This document shows positions 8,054 to 15,063 of a stretch of DNA of 56,122 nucleotides, one piece after another. Location of the stretch: IMG/VR virus record IMGVR_UViG_3300027763_001745, positions 1 through 56,122 of that record, one strand, 5' to 3'. Origin of the DNA: a virus. Position 1 is the first letter of the stretch. Every line of letters starts with the position of its first letter. A program made the position numbers and the translations under genes. The notes beneath the pieces were generated by a model. The model worked only from the letters and a program-made list of their open reading frames with translations. It ran no database searches and was not told the DNA's origin.

Positions 8054-9035
8054 ACAATACATCCTAGTAGATGCCGCTAACATGTTCTTCCGTGCTCGTC
8101 ACGTTGTTAGAGGAGAAGATGCAGAAACCAAAGTAGGCATGTCTTACCATATTATGTTTAACAGCATTAATAAGGTATGGCGTGACTTTAAAGGCAGTCA
8201 TGTTGTCATCTGCCTCGAAGGTCGTAGCTGGCGCAAAGATGTGGACACTAGTTACAAAGCCAATCGTACTGCGGCTCGCATGGCATTGGATCCTAAGGAA
8301 GCTGAGGAAGAAAAACTTTTTTGGCAGGCCTTTGACGAGCTTAAAGATTATCTTTCGTCAAAATCTAACTGTACAATATTACAACATCCAAGATGTGAAG
8401 CCGACGATTTCATTGCTCGTTGGATTCAAAATCATCCAGAAGATCAACATGTCATTGTCAGCAGTGACAGTGACTTTTTTCAGTTGCTTGCACCAAACGT
8501 TCGTCAATTCAATGGCATTAATAAACAACTTACCACCATTGAAGGCATATTTGATGAAAAAGGTCGCAGAGTAAAAGATAAAAAAACTAAAGAAGATTTG
8601 CCTCCGCCTGATCCACAGTGGTTGCTTTTTGAAAAATGTATGCGTGGCGACAGCAGTGACAATGTCTTTAGTGCTTTTCCAGGTGTGCGCGAAAAAGGCA
8701 CAAAGAATAAAGTTGGTTTGAGAGAAGCATTTGCTGACAGAGAAACCAAGGGACTAAATTGGAATATGATGATGCTTCAGCGTTGGGTAGACCACAACGA
8801 AGTCGAACACAGAGTTCGTGATAGATATTTGCATAATAAAATGCTAATAGACTTGACAGAACAGCCAGAAGATATTAAACTAGCGTTAGATACAACAATT
8901 AACGAAGCCGTTAATAAAGATAGAGTGCAGTCAGTGGGACTACACTTTGTTAAATTTTGTAGCAAATGGAATCTTGTCGCTATCGCAGATAAAATGACAG
9001 ATCATGGCGAATACCTCGGAGCAACATATAAATGA
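8046..9035 (+). CDS. 5'-3' exonuclease / flap endonuclease (T4 RNase H type)
   Basis: This encodes 329 residues with the PIN-like fold of phage 5' nucleases. It removes RNA primers and flaps during lagging-strand DNA synthesis in the T4 system (family knowledge). Visible metal-binding acidic motifs are VDAANMFFRAR at the N terminus, CEADDFIARW, SSDSDFFQLL, and GDSSDNV ahead of a helix-hairpin-helix-like GVREKG segment. Order and spacing fit the FEN superfamily. It overlaps the following gene by 4 bp. The function as a replication nuclease is well supported; the exact gene name is not. Confidence 0.88.
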   Translation: MAKQYILVDAANMFFRARHVVRGEDAETKVGMSYHIMFNSINKVWRDFKGSHVVICLEGRSWRKDVDTSYKANRTAARMALDPKEAEEEKLFWQAFDELKDYLSSKSNCTILQHPRCEADDFIARWIQNHPEDQHVIVSSDSDFFQLLAPNVRQFNGINKQLTTIEGIFDEKGRRVKDKKTKEDLPPPDPQWLLFEKCMRGDSSDNVFSAFPGVREKGTKNKVGLREAFADRETKGLNWNMMMLQRWVDHNEVEHRVRDRYLHNKMLIDLTEQPEDIKLALDTTINEAVNKDRVQSVGLHFVKFCSKWNLVAIADKMTDHGEYLGATYK

Positions 9036-9505
9036 TTTTAGCAAAAAGTGTAATTAAAGATAAATTTTGGATCTTAGAAGAAGATGCCAAACGTGTTGGT
9101 ATGATGAACTTCAAAGACAACAATTATACTATTAATCTAAAGCGCAAAGATTTTATAGCGCAAAATGAAAATGAACTTAAAGACATGGGCATTGAATTTG
9201 TCATTCGTGATTTAACTCATGGTGGCCATCTTGAAGTCATGGGATATCCAACAGATCAAGAAGAAGTATTTAATGTAAAAGAAATTGATGGTTTTCCAAC
9301 TTTTACTAAAAAATCAAGCAGTAAGAGTTTTCATGTTGCAGGTTGGTACGGTTTAAAGTTTAAAAATGGCTGGTGTGCCAGTTTGTGCCCCAGATTAACC
9401 ACTGTTAAAACTAATATATATGTGGGGCCGTTTAAAACTAAAATGGATTTAAAAGTTGTTTTGAGTCAACAAAAAGATGTAATTTTAGAACAAGACGACA
9501 TTTAA
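9032..9505 (+). CDS. conserved protein of unknown function
   Basis: This encodes 157 residues, starting on an ATGA overlap with the nuclease gene. The middle has FVIRDLTHGGHLEVMGYP and the C-terminal part has Trp/Cys-containing beta segments (WYGLKFKNGWCASLCPRL). Two nearby Cys could be a redox or metal site, but this is weak. Probably co-expressed with the nuclease. No family recognised. Confidence 0.65.
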   Translation: MILAKSVIKDKFWILEEDAKRVGMMNFKDNNYTINLKRKDFIAQNENELKDMGIEFVIRDLTHGGHLEVMGYPTDQEEVFNVKEIDGFPTFTKKSSSKSFHVAGWYGLKFKNGWCASLCPRLTTVKTNIYVGPFKTKMDLKVVLSQQKDVILEQDDI

Positions 9506-9512
9506 GTAGTAG

Positions 9513-9557
9513 TTAATCTGTGTTTTTTGATAAATAATATATCGGAGAACAGATTAA
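9513..9557 (+). promoter_or_regulatory. inverted repeat around a late-type octamer and ribosome site
   Basis: TTAATCTGT (9513-9521) is the exact reverse complement of ACAGATTAA (9549-9557), which ends directly at the ATG of the next gene. Between the arms lie GATAAATA (9529-9536), one base from the T4 late octamer, and a CGGAG ribosome site. In read-through RNA the two arms could pair around the ribosome site. Confidence 0.5.
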
Positions 9558-9875
9558 ATGTCGAGACCTAAACCAACTATATTATTAACACACGTAGATC
9601 CAAGTACTTACAAAAGCGAAGAGGTATTAGAAGCTGACGCGATCTATGCGGTCTTTTATAAAGGTCGTCCTTTTAATCTACGTACATTTTTGAACAGTTT
9701 GCAAGATTATCCTGGACCTAAATATAAAAAAGTTAGTTTTAGTAATCCAGGTCATGCATTTAACTTAATGGAAAAAATGAACAAGTTATTTAAGTGTTCT
9801 GATTTTACAGTAATAGAGTTAAAAGAAGGTTCTACAATTAATGAATCAGAACTTATCAAAAAAGCAGATAAGTGA
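9558..9875 (+). CDS. conserved protein of unknown function
   Basis: This encodes 105 residues, beginning MSRPKPTILLTHVDPSTYKSEEV. A YAVFYKGRPFNLR segment and a KYKKVSFSNPGHAFNLMEKMN stretch follow. CGGAG 5 nt before an AT-rich spacer supports the start. It overlaps the next frame by 35 bp. The compact alpha/beta pattern is seen in small T4-like phage proteins. Function unknown. Confidence 0.65.
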   Translation: MSRPKPTILLTHVDPSTYKSEEVLEADAIYAVFYKGRPFNLRTFLNSLQDYPGPKYKKVSFSNPGHAFNLMEKMNKLFKCSDFTVIELKEGSTINESELIKKADK

Positions 9876-10182
9876 ATCAATCTTTGAACAATTACAAAAG
9901 TCAGTGGGAAGAGACTTAGAGTTTTTTCAAATTTTTAAAAATGCCAAAGGTACTAGATTCACTGGCACAGGATTTGAACTATCGAAAAGTCTTTGGAAAA
10001 TATATCCAATAAAATTCAAAAAAGAATATAGAGTATTAAATAAAACTCTATTACTATTAGACGAACGCATGGATTGGCCTTACTATCTAAGCAAACGACA
10101 ATTAGTATTGTTTAGTGAAATGGATGCTTTTGAATTTTCATTATATTCGGGTGATATAAATTTATGGGCCAACAAATTTTAA
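9841..10182 (+). CDS. conserved protein of unknown function
   Basis: This encodes 113 residues, basic and aromatic-rich, with SKSLWKIYPIKFKKEYRVLNKTLLLLDERMDW in pieces across the middle. The start at 9841 lies 35 bp inside the previous gene. No alternative start gives a sensible length. It overlaps the dioxygenase gene by 19 bp. No family recognised. Confidence 0.6.
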   Translation: MNQNLSKKQISESIFEQLQKSVGRDLEFFQIFKNAKGTRFTGTGFELSKSLWKIYPIKFKKEYRVLNKTLLLLDERMDWPYYLSKRQLVLFSEMDAFEFSLYSGDINLWANKF

Positions 10183-10859
10183 ATACAATAAATGAACAAG
10201 GCTATTGTGTTGTTCGTAATCTAATAGATCAAGAAGACATTAACGGTCTCAACGATTTACAGCAATACCTAGAACCACAACGAGGTCATGATTTTACTGC
10301 CAAATACTTTCCAAGAAAAAATCTACATGAAGCCGGTAAATTTGCTATATGGTGGAGTCAACAATTAACCGAATGGGAATGTGTTAAATCTATCAACAGT
10401 AAGCTATTAGAAGTCACTGAAGATTGGTTTAATGATCGTGTTGTTTATGTCTGTGATGTTATTACCAATGAATCAGGTAATCAGTTTGTAAAGCCGCACA
10501 TAGATACTCCATATAGATTTGACGCTTGGCACGAAAGTTTCGAACTACTAGGAATTCAATGTATTGTACCTTTGTGTAAGTTTAATAAAGAAAACGGCGG
10601 TACTGGCATTTATCCAGGAAGTCATTTAAAAAATTGGAATGTAAAAGATAGTTATCGCGGAGTTTATACTGAGGAATTTTTAGCCAATGTAGTACAACCA
10701 GAAATGAATCCTGGAGATGTCCTAATGTATAATCCAAGAGTTTTACATAGCACTATGCCAAATAATACAGATTTAAAACGTAGAGCCCTGCTAACCCACA
10801 TAACTGCTAGAGAAATGATAGACCAACTAAAATTGGTAGACAATATTTGGTTAGAATAA
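10164..10859 (+). CDS. PhyH-type 2OG-Fe(II) dioxygenase
   Basis: This encodes 231 residues. The iron ligands are visible as H112 and D114 (KPHIDTPY) and H195 (RVLHSTMPN), with R206/R207 as the 2-oxoglutarate-binding Arg. The GGTGIYPGSHL loop before the distal His is typical of phytanoyl-CoA dioxygenase-like enzymes. These hydroxylate small molecules or modified bases using O2 and 2-oxoglutarate; many marine phages carry them. The substrate is not readable. It could belong to the DNA-modification side with FolE and QueE, or to the glycan side. It ends the first + strand block. Confidence 0.88.
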   Translation: MGQQILNTINEQGYCVVRNLIDQEDINGLNDLQQYLEPQRGHDFTAKYFPRKNLHEAGKFAIWWSQQLTEWECVKSINSKLLEVTEDWFNDRVVYVCDVITNESGNQFVKPHIDTPYRFDAWHESFELLGIQCIVPLCKFNKENGGTGIYPGSHLKNWNVKDSYRGVYTEEFLANVVQPEMNPGDVLMYNPRVLHSTMPNNTDLKRRALLTHITAREMIDQLKLVDNIWLE

Positions 10860-10950
10860 AGTAATTGTCAACAAAATACAGAGCTACCGCGTTATATATA
10901 TGTAGGGACAAAAATGTTACTACAGTTCATTAACTAAAAGGAAACTTAAA

Positions 10951-11235
10951 ATGAAAAATCTTATCGCCACACTAATTGTTGCAGTTGCCGCAACATCAGC
11001 TCTTGCCGCCGAACCAGCTAAGGTTGAAGCAGTTAAGAAGCCAGAAGCAACAACAGCCGCTCCTGCTACACCAAAGGAAATGCCTAAGGTTGCCAAGCCA
11101 AAGACTAAAGCTGAAAAAGCCGCAGAAGCAAAGGATGCTAAACCAGCTGACACAAAAAGTGCGGCTCCAGCACCTGCTGCCAAAGCAGACGAAAAGGCTG
11201 CTAGTAAGCCTGCCGCTACAGTACCAGCCAAGTAA
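10951..11235 (+). CDS. exported Ala/Lys/Pro-rich small protein
   Basis: This encodes 94 residues. Residues 1-20 (MKNLIATLIVAVAATSALA) are a textbook Sec signal peptide with an ALA cleavage site before AEP. The mature part of about 75 residues is low-complexity Ala/Lys/Pro/Thr without Cys or aromatics. AAAGGAAAC 10 nt before the ATG is a good ribosome site. Such Pro-Ala-Lys proteins are common in the periplasm of proteobacteria, so the gene was probably taken from a host. A role in the host envelope is inferred. Upstream 10860-10950 holds TTGTCA and TATATA, but at a spacing too long for a normal promoter. Confidence 0.75.
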   Translation: MKNLIATLIVAVAATSALAAEPAKVEAVKKPEATTAAPATPKEMPKVAKPKTKAEKAAEAKDAKPADTKSAAPAPAAKADEKAASKPAATVPAK

Positions 11236-11236
11236 T

Positions 11237-11419
11237 TTTGAACTAGACGATGAAGACTGTGAAGGTGGTTCCGACGACACGGATCTTCATCGTGGCTACA
11301 GCAGACCAAGACTTGTCACAGTTGATTTAGACGATGACGAAGTCAGTGATTATGTAGCGATAAGGTTGGCATTGGCCCGTGAAAAGGCCATGCAGGCATA
11401 CCGAAGAAAATGGGCATAA
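11237..11419 (+). CDS. small acidic protein without a usable start codon
   Basis: Directly after the stop of the exported protein, the +1 frame stays open for 60 residues and looks protein-like: an acidic start (FELDDEDCEGGSDD), then DDDEVSDYVAIRLALAREKAM and a basic end (AYRRKWA). The same frame is open further upstream but there is only a shadow of the exported gene. The only in-frame ATG is near the C terminus. Options are a non-standard start, a +1 frameshift at the AAG-TAA stop, or a sequence error. The last codons form the left arm of the following hairpin. Confidence 0.45.
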   Translation, partial: FELDDEDCEGGSDDTDLHRGYSRPRLVTVDLDDDEVSDYVAIRLALAREKAMQAYRRKWA

Positions 11420-11434
11420 TTGCCCATTTTCTTC
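11403..11434 (+). terminator. perfect 14-bp hairpin, terminator-like
   Basis: GAAGAAAATGGGCA (11403-11416), loop TAAT, TGCCCATTTTCTTC (11421-11434). The stem is perfect with a GC-rich top and a T-rich right arm. It contains the TAA stop of the small acidic frame and lies 2 bp before the next promoter, so it isolates two transcription units. Confidence 0.75.
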
Positions 11435-11436
11435 TA

Positions 11437-11465
11437 TTGACACAAATTAAATTTGAATGTATAAT
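11437..11465 (+). promoter_or_regulatory. consensus sigma70 promoter, probably leaderless
   Basis: TTGACA (11437-11442), 17-bp spacer, TATAAT (11460-11465): a full consensus. The ATG at 11472 is 6 nt after the -10 box, exactly where transcription would start, so the mRNA should be leaderless. Confidence 0.85.
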
Positions 11466-11471
11466 TATGAT

Positions 11472-11705
11472 ATGAACAAAGAAAAAGTAAACGAAATTAT
11501 ACAATGGGTTGGTACAGCATTCATCCTTGCAATGTATGTGATATCAAACTTTTTTAGGGGCTACGATGATTTACGTAATGCTGTGGCCCTTGTTGGTGCT
11601 ATTTGCTTCTTTGCATGGGCCTATCGTGTTGCAAATAAACAACAAATGATTATCAATGGAACTGCTATAGCCTTGTGCTTGGTAGGGTTATTTAATTCCC
11701 AATAA
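11472..11705 (+). CDS. small membrane protein
   Basis: This encodes 77 residues from ATG 11472 (MNKEKVNEII). An in-frame ATG at 11457 overlaps the -10 box and cannot be transcribed. Three hydrophobic segments are visible: WVGTAFILAMYVISNFF, AVALVGAICFFAWAYRV and IIINGTAIALCLVGLF-like, so it is probably an inner-membrane protein with three spans. Its stop codon directly touches the next -35 box. Function unknown; holins and membrane-modifying early proteins are possible. Confidence 0.7.
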   Translation: MNKEKVNEIIQWVGTAFILAMYVISNFFRGYDDLRNAVALVGAICFFAWAYRVANKQQMIINGTAIALCLVGLFNSQ

Positions 11706-11734
11706 TTGACACAAATTGGTTTTGGCAGTATAAT
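11706..11734 (+). promoter_or_regulatory. consensus sigma70 promoter
   Basis: TTGACA (11706-11711), 17-bp spacer, TATAAT (11729-11734). The -35 box begins on the base after the TAA of the membrane protein gene. The spacer starts CAAATTGGTTTTGG, which is nearly repeated in the promoter at 12043. Confidence 0.85.
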
Positions 11735-11766
11735 ATACACATAGTTTAACAAAACAGGAGCAAATT

Positions 11767-12042
11767 ATGTTCGTAGTTTACAACAAAGAAACGACACAAA
11801 TCGTAGGCAGTAAAGCTCGTAGAACTTGGAAAAGTTTGGCAGCCGCTAAAGCTCATTTGTCTCGCATGTCTAAAATGGGTTATAATGTTGCCGAATACGA
11901 TGTTGCTTCACAGTCGTTCTTTGCAGACAAAATTGAAAAAACTGTAGAACGCACGAATTTGATGACTGGTAAGAAATTTAAAGAAAGCACGAATACGCCT
12001 TACTATTGCAGTCCTAGTTCAGAATCTTATTGGTCAATGTAA
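11767..12042 (+). CDS. small basic protein of unknown function
   Basis: This encodes 91 residues. CAGGAGCAAATT before the ATG is a strong ribosome site. The protein begins FVVYNKETTQIVGSKARRTW, a small beta segment, then a Lys/Arg-rich helix (SLAAAKAHLSRMSKMGY) and a Ser-rich tail. It is the sole gene of its promoter unit. Similar short proteins are common in early regions of T4-like phages. No function assigned. Confidence 0.7.
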   Translation: MFVVYNKETTQIVGSKARRTWKSLAAAKAHLSRMSKMGYNVAEYDVASQSFFADKIEKTVERTNLMTGKKFKESTNTPYYCSPSSESYWSM

Positions 12043-12071
12043 TTGACATAAATTGGTTTTGGTTGTATAAT
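12043..12071 (+). promoter_or_regulatory. consensus sigma70 promoter
   Basis: TTGACA (12043-12048), 17-bp spacer, TATAAT (12066-12071), beginning on the base after the TAA of the preceding gene. It drives the genes from 12097 on. Confidence 0.85.
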
Positions 12072-12096
12072 ACATATATCGCAACAAGGAGTTGGT

Positions 12097-12285
12097 ATGT
12101 GCAAATTCTGTAAATGGGAATGTAAAATGTTCTATGAGGACAAGCTCTATACCGGCTACTATTGGGGTAAAGAGTACAGTTTGGATCGTGCTATAGAAAA
12201 AGTTGCAGAATTGCAACAATCGCATCCTGCGATGCGATTTGAATTGTCAGATCACCAAACTGGTAGTAAAATAGTCTTAAACTAA
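12097..12285 (+). CDS. small Cys-containing protein of unknown function
   Basis: This encodes 62 residues. AAGGAG is the ribosome site. The N terminus MCKFCKWECKMFYED has three Cys in a CxxC-x3-C pattern and could bind zinc. The remainder is YYWGKEYSLDRAIEKVAELQQ, a helix. First gene after its promoter and followed within 10 bp by the next gene with its own ribosome site. Function unknown. Confidence 0.65.
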   Translation: MCKFCKWECKMFYEDKLYTGYYWGKEYSLDRAIEKVAELQQSHPAMRFELSDHQTGSKIVLN

Positions 12286-12294
12286 GGAGTTAAC

Positions 12295-12555
12295 ATGAAA
12301 GCACTTCAAACATTTATTGATCAGAAGAATCGTTGGAACGCTATCTTTAATGGCGAACAATACGAAATCAAAACTGCCGCTGGTCGTCAGCGTGTTGCGG
12401 ATATGATTGACTCAGCATTGAGTCCAGAAAACTTGACCTGTGATGGCGAACTACCACGTGCAGAAGTTAATCGTCGCTGGAAAGAATTAGATGCCGCCGC
12501 AAAACAACTTCGCAAGTTAGATCCCACAGTTAAGTTTTACGAATACGATTATTAA
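12295..12555 (+). CDS. small helical protein of unknown function
   Basis: This encodes 86 residues, with AAGGAG upstream. It is mostly helical and charged (KTAAGRQRVADMIDSALS, EVNRRWKELDAAAKQLRKL). It shares its promoter with the gene at 12097. No family recognised. Confidence 0.65.
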   Translation: MKALQTFIDQKNRWNAIFNGEQYEIKTAAGRQRVADMIDSALSPENLTCDGELPRAEVNRRWKELDAAAKQLRKLDPTVKFYEYDY

Positions 12556-12564
12556 GGAATTAAA

Positions 12565-12723
12565 ATGAGTGCTATGTCAAATCTTTCAATTGAAATTCAA
12601 GGTATGCTGGAAGATGGTTACTTGCCTGTAACCATTGCTCGAGAACTTGAAATCCCTATTACTTGGATCTTCGAGGAAATCGAACAAGAAGAACTTAGCC
12701 CTTTTGAAACAATTAACTCTTAA
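12565..12723 (+). CDS. very small protein, possible helix-turn-helix
   Basis: This encodes 52 residues, too short for usual gene calls. AAGGAATTAAA before the ATG and a 9-bp gap to the previous stop support it. The stretch EDGYLPVTIARELEIPITWIFEEI reads like a short helix-turn-helix (helix, turn at LEIP, second helix), so it could bind DNA, but this is only pattern-based. Confidence 0.6.
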   Translation: MSAMSNLSIEIQGMLEDGYLPVTIARELEIPITWIFEEIEQEELSPFETINS

Positions 12724-12727
12724 TATC

Positions 12728-12961
12728 ATGAACGCATTTGATAAAGAAAATTTAGAGTTCTTCATGCGAGCCGATAAGGCTACTATGCAAGAATGGTTCG
12801 AATGGGCAGATCAAGAAAATCTAGCTTATGCTATGAAGTTGATCCGAGCTGAAATATCCAGATTGGAAATGAGCTCTTTGGAATTGACCGACGACGTTAC
12901 TCATACCGATGACGCTGACTATGCAATCCTAGAGATTTTATCAAAATTTGACACAAAATAA
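12728..12961 (+). CDS. small acidic helical protein of unknown function
   Basis: This encodes 77 residues from ATG 12728 (MNAFDKENLEFF). The same frame is open further upstream, but that part overlaps the preceding small gene and has no ribosome site. The protein is acidic and helical, with MRADKATMQEWFEWADQENL and a C-terminal YAILEILSKFDTK. The next promoter is embedded in its last 14 bases. Confidence 0.6.
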   Translation: MNAFDKENLEFFMRADKATMQEWFEWADQENLAYAMKLIRAEISRLEMSSLELTDDVTHTDDADYAILEILSKFDTK

Positions 12962-12976
12962 TTTTGGTGTTACAAT
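12948..12976 (+). promoter_or_regulatory. sigma70-type promoter
   Basis: TTGACA (12948-12953), 17-bp spacer, TACAAT (12971-12976). The -35 box codes for the last residues of the preceding gene. It drives the tiny gene at 12998. Confidence 0.75.
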
Positions 12977-12997
12977 AACACTTTAATGGAGAGAATT

Positions 12998-13153
12998 ATG
13001 AAGCGAGAAATTATCACTGCTAAAGTTCCTAAACAGAAACGTCGTGCTGACTTCTTGTTTCATAACGGTGCTTATCGCCCGCAGGTCGTTACCAGCCAAA
13101 AAGTTTACAATCGTAAAAAGTTGGCAAAAGTAATTGACACAAAAGGTGATTGA
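12998..13153 (+). CDS. very small basic protein
   Basis: This encodes 51 residues, highly basic (MKREIITAKVPKQKRR start, KVYNRKKLAKVID end). TGGAGAGAATT gives a ribosome site 8 nt before the ATG, and a promoter lies just upstream, so it is probably real despite its size. It may bind nucleic acid. Its 3' end carries the next promoter. Confidence 0.65.
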   Translation: MKREIITAKVPKQKRRADFLFHNGAYRPQVVTSQKVYNRKKLAKVIDTKGD

Positions 13154-13162
13154 GCATATAAT
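13134..13162 (+). promoter_or_regulatory. consensus sigma70 promoter
   Basis: TTGACA (13134-13139), 17-bp spacer, TATAAT (13157-13162), overlapping the end of the tiny basic gene. The transcript has a leader of about 60 nt before the ATG at 13229. Confidence 0.85.
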
Positions 13163-13228
13163 AGTGATATGTTGAATGGTTCAACATACACATGTTTTTT
13201 TTACACACACATAGAGGAAATTTATATC

Positions 13229-13486
13229 ATGGCTACATCTAAACTTTTTACAGTTGTTGGCGTTTCTACACTTAATGGCAAGACTAAGGTTCGCTTTGCC
13301 AACGACTTTGCAGGTCGTATTAAAAACTTGGTCAAAGGTGGACACACCAATGTCGAGTTGTTTGAGTTGCCAGAGGCAATGACAAAAGAAGCCGCTTTGT
13401 CTTATGTCAAAGCTAATGCATTGTTTACTATCCCTGCTGACACAGAAGTTACAGCAGAAAACATCGCCGCAGTCGCAGGCGAGTAA
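13229..13486 (+). CDS. small protein of unknown function
   Basis: This encodes 85 residues from ATG 13229 (MATSKLFTVVG), with AGAGGAAATTTATATC upstream. An in-frame ATG at 13169 lies next to the promoter and would add a low-quality 20-residue extension, so it is rejected. The protein has a beta-type N terminus and an acidic helical C terminus. It is a single-gene unit bounded by a promoter and a clear terminator, which suggests strong independent expression. Confidence 0.7.
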   Translation: MATSKLFTVVGVSTLNGKTKVRFANDFAGRIKNLVKGGHTNVELFELPEAMTKEAALSYVKANALFTIPADTEVTAENIAAVAGE

Positions 13487-13493
13487 TCAACAA

Positions 13494-13525
13494 GGGCACA
13501 GAAGTGTGCCCTATCTTTTTCTTTT
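13494..13525 (+). terminator. rho-independent terminator
   Basis: GGGCACA (13494-13500), loop GAAG, TGTGCCC (13505-13511), followed by the T-rich TATCTTTTTCTTTTT. It has both GC stem and U tract, 8 bp after the stop of the gene at 13229. Confidence 0.9.
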
Positions 13526-13537
13526 TAGGAAATCATA

Positions 13538-13762
13538 ATGAGTAGATTACAGTTACATGGACGTACCTATGTAGTGTTTGATGCTGACAACAAAGATCAT
13601 CGCAAGTGGTTTGCTGACTTTAACGCAACTCGTCGATGGGGTAATTGCCCTGTGCGTTTTGTGGTTAACGACGCTCATGGTGATTTGATCACCCAAATAC
13701 AACGAGAACTAATCCAGTTCTATGTTGATAAAGAATTTAAACTAAACAAAATATTAAAGTAA
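13538..13762 (+). CDS. small protein of unknown function
   Basis: This encodes 74 residues, with AGGAAATCATA before the ATG. It has a beta-type start (LQLHGRTYVVFDADNKDHRKW), two Arg-rich turns and a helix (LITQIQRELIQFYVDKEF). It follows a terminator without an obvious new sigma70 promoter, so it may depend on read-through. No family recognised. Confidence 0.65.
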   Translation: MSRLQLHGRTYVVFDADNKDHRKWFADFNATRRWGNCPVRFVVNDAHGDLITQIQRELIQFYVDKEFKLNKILK

Positions 13763-13769
13763 AAGAACA

Positions 13770-13883
13770 ATGACATATCCTACACCAGCCCCTAAACCCG
13801 GCGACCAAGTTCGTAGTTCTACTGGCGGCATCATCACTTATACAAAGACAGGTTTGATCCATACCATGTCTAAGAATCGTTAA
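13770..13883 (+). CDS. tiny protein of unknown function
   Basis: This encodes 37 residues (MTYPTPAPKPGDQVRS start), 7 bp after the previous stop. Its own TAA stop directly precedes the next -35 box. The coding case rests on tight packing and on the PKPGDQVRSSTGG turn, which looks like a small SH3/KOW-type barrel opening. There is no strong ribosome site, so this is tentative. Confidence 0.45.
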   Translation: MTYPTPAPKPGDQVRSSTGGIITYTKTGLIHTMSKNR

Positions 13884-13912
13884 TTGACACAATTAGCATT
13901 AGACGTTATAAT
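13884..13912 (+). promoter_or_regulatory. consensus sigma70 promoter for the MoxR ATPase
   Basis: TTGACA (13884-13889), 17-bp spacer, TATAAT (13907-13912), starting on the base after the TAA of the tiny gene. Confidence 0.85.
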
Positions 13913-13947
13913 ACATTCATAGCAAAACATTTATAGGAGTATGCTAA

Positions 13948-15063
13948 ATGGCAAAAGTAAGTAAAAGCGGTATTGGTGAACCCCGTACAGTAAAGATCAC
14001 AGAAGCAAAGCGTCTTATCCGCCGTGCTATGAAGGTTAAACGTCCCGTGTTTATGTGGGGACCTCCAGGCGTTGGTAAATCCGACCTTGCCGCTCAGTTG
14101 GCAGAAGAAATGAACGGTGCTCTTATTGACGTTCGTTTGAACTTGTGGGAACCTACAGACATTAAAGGTATCCCTTATTACAATGCACAACAAAATACAA
14201 TGTCTTGGGCACCTCCCAGCGAACTGCCTACTAAAGAGTTTGCATCCAAGCATCCTGTAGTAGTGCTGTTTCTAGATGAACTGGCTGGTGCGGCTCCTGC
14301 TGTACAGGCCGCGGCTTACCAACTTATTCTTAACCGCAAGGTTGGTACATACGAACTGCCAGACAACGTTGTTATTATGGCGGCTGGTAACCGTATGACA
14401 GACAAAGGTGTTACTTATCGTATGCCTACTCCATTGGCTAACCGCTTTGTTCACTTTGAACTTCGTGTAGACTTTGCAGACTGGAACGTTTGGGCATTAC
14501 AAAACCGTATCCATCCAGATGTAGTAGGTTACTTGAACTACCAAAAGGCAGACTTGTACAACTTTGATCCCACTGTACATGACCGCAGTTTTGCTACTCC
14601 TCGCTCTTGGAGTTTTGTAAGTGACCTTATTGACGATGAGATGACAGACAACGAGCAAACCGATATGGTGTCAGGTTGCGTTGGTGAAGGTCTTGCAATT
14701 AAGTTTATGGCTCATCGTAAGATTGCCGCAGACTTGCCTACTCCAACAGATGTATTGAGTGGCAAAGTTAAAGAATTGAAAACTAAAGAAATTAGTGCCA
14801 TGTATTCTTTGACCACAGGTATGTGCTACGAGTTAAAAGACAGCTATGACAATGCTAAGAAGAGTGGCAAGTTGGATACATGGCACTCTAACTGCGAAAA
14901 CTTTATCCAGTTTATGATGGATAATTTTGAGGCAGAGATGGTTATTATGGGTGCTCATACTGCACTTAAGAATTACAACTTACCCTTTGATCACAAGAAG
15001 CTTAAGAACTTCCCAGAGTTCTTCAAACGTTACGCTCACTTGGTAGTGGATGTCTCTAACTAA
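13948..15063 (+). CDS. MoxR-like AAA+ ATPase
   Basis: This encodes 371 residues. Walker A is GPPGVGKS (residues 38-45), Walker B is VVLFLDE (D110, E111), and a sensor-type AAGNRMTDKG follows near residue 150. AGGAG lies 12 nt before the ATG. MoxR ATPases act as chaperones that remodel partner proteins, usually with a VWA-domain protein encoded next door, and here that partner is at 15462. In phages the pair's target is unknown; maturation of a metalloenzyme or a virion component is the usual guess. The family call is firm. Confidence 0.92.
   Translation: MAKVSKSGIGEPRTVKITEAKRLIRRAMKVKRPVFMWGPPGVGKSDLAAQLAEEMNGALIDVRLNLWEPTDIKGIPYYNAQQNTMSWAPPSELPTKEFASKHPVVVLFLDELAGAAPAVQAAAYQLILNRKVGTYELPDNVVIMAAGNRMTDKGVTYRMPTPLANRFVHFELRVDFADWNVWALQNRIHPDVVGYLNYQKADLYNFDPTVHDRSFATPRSWSFVSDLIDDEMTDNEQTDMVSGCVGEGLAIKFMAHRKIAADLPTPTDVLSGKVKELKTKEISAMYSLTTGMCYELKDSYDNAKKSGKLDTWHSNCENFIQFMMDNFEAEMVIMGAHTALKNYNLPFDHKKLKNFPEFFKRYAHLVVDVSN

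Noticed and set aside
10865-10900. TTGTCA and TATATA before the exported protein gene
   Set aside because: The spacing is about 22 bp, too long for a normal sigma70 promoter, so no promoter is claimed.
10976-11236. Upstream half of the +1 frame over the exported protein
   Set aside because: Leu/Gln-rich composition is the frame shadow of Ala/Pro/Lys codons; only the part after 11236 looks like protein.
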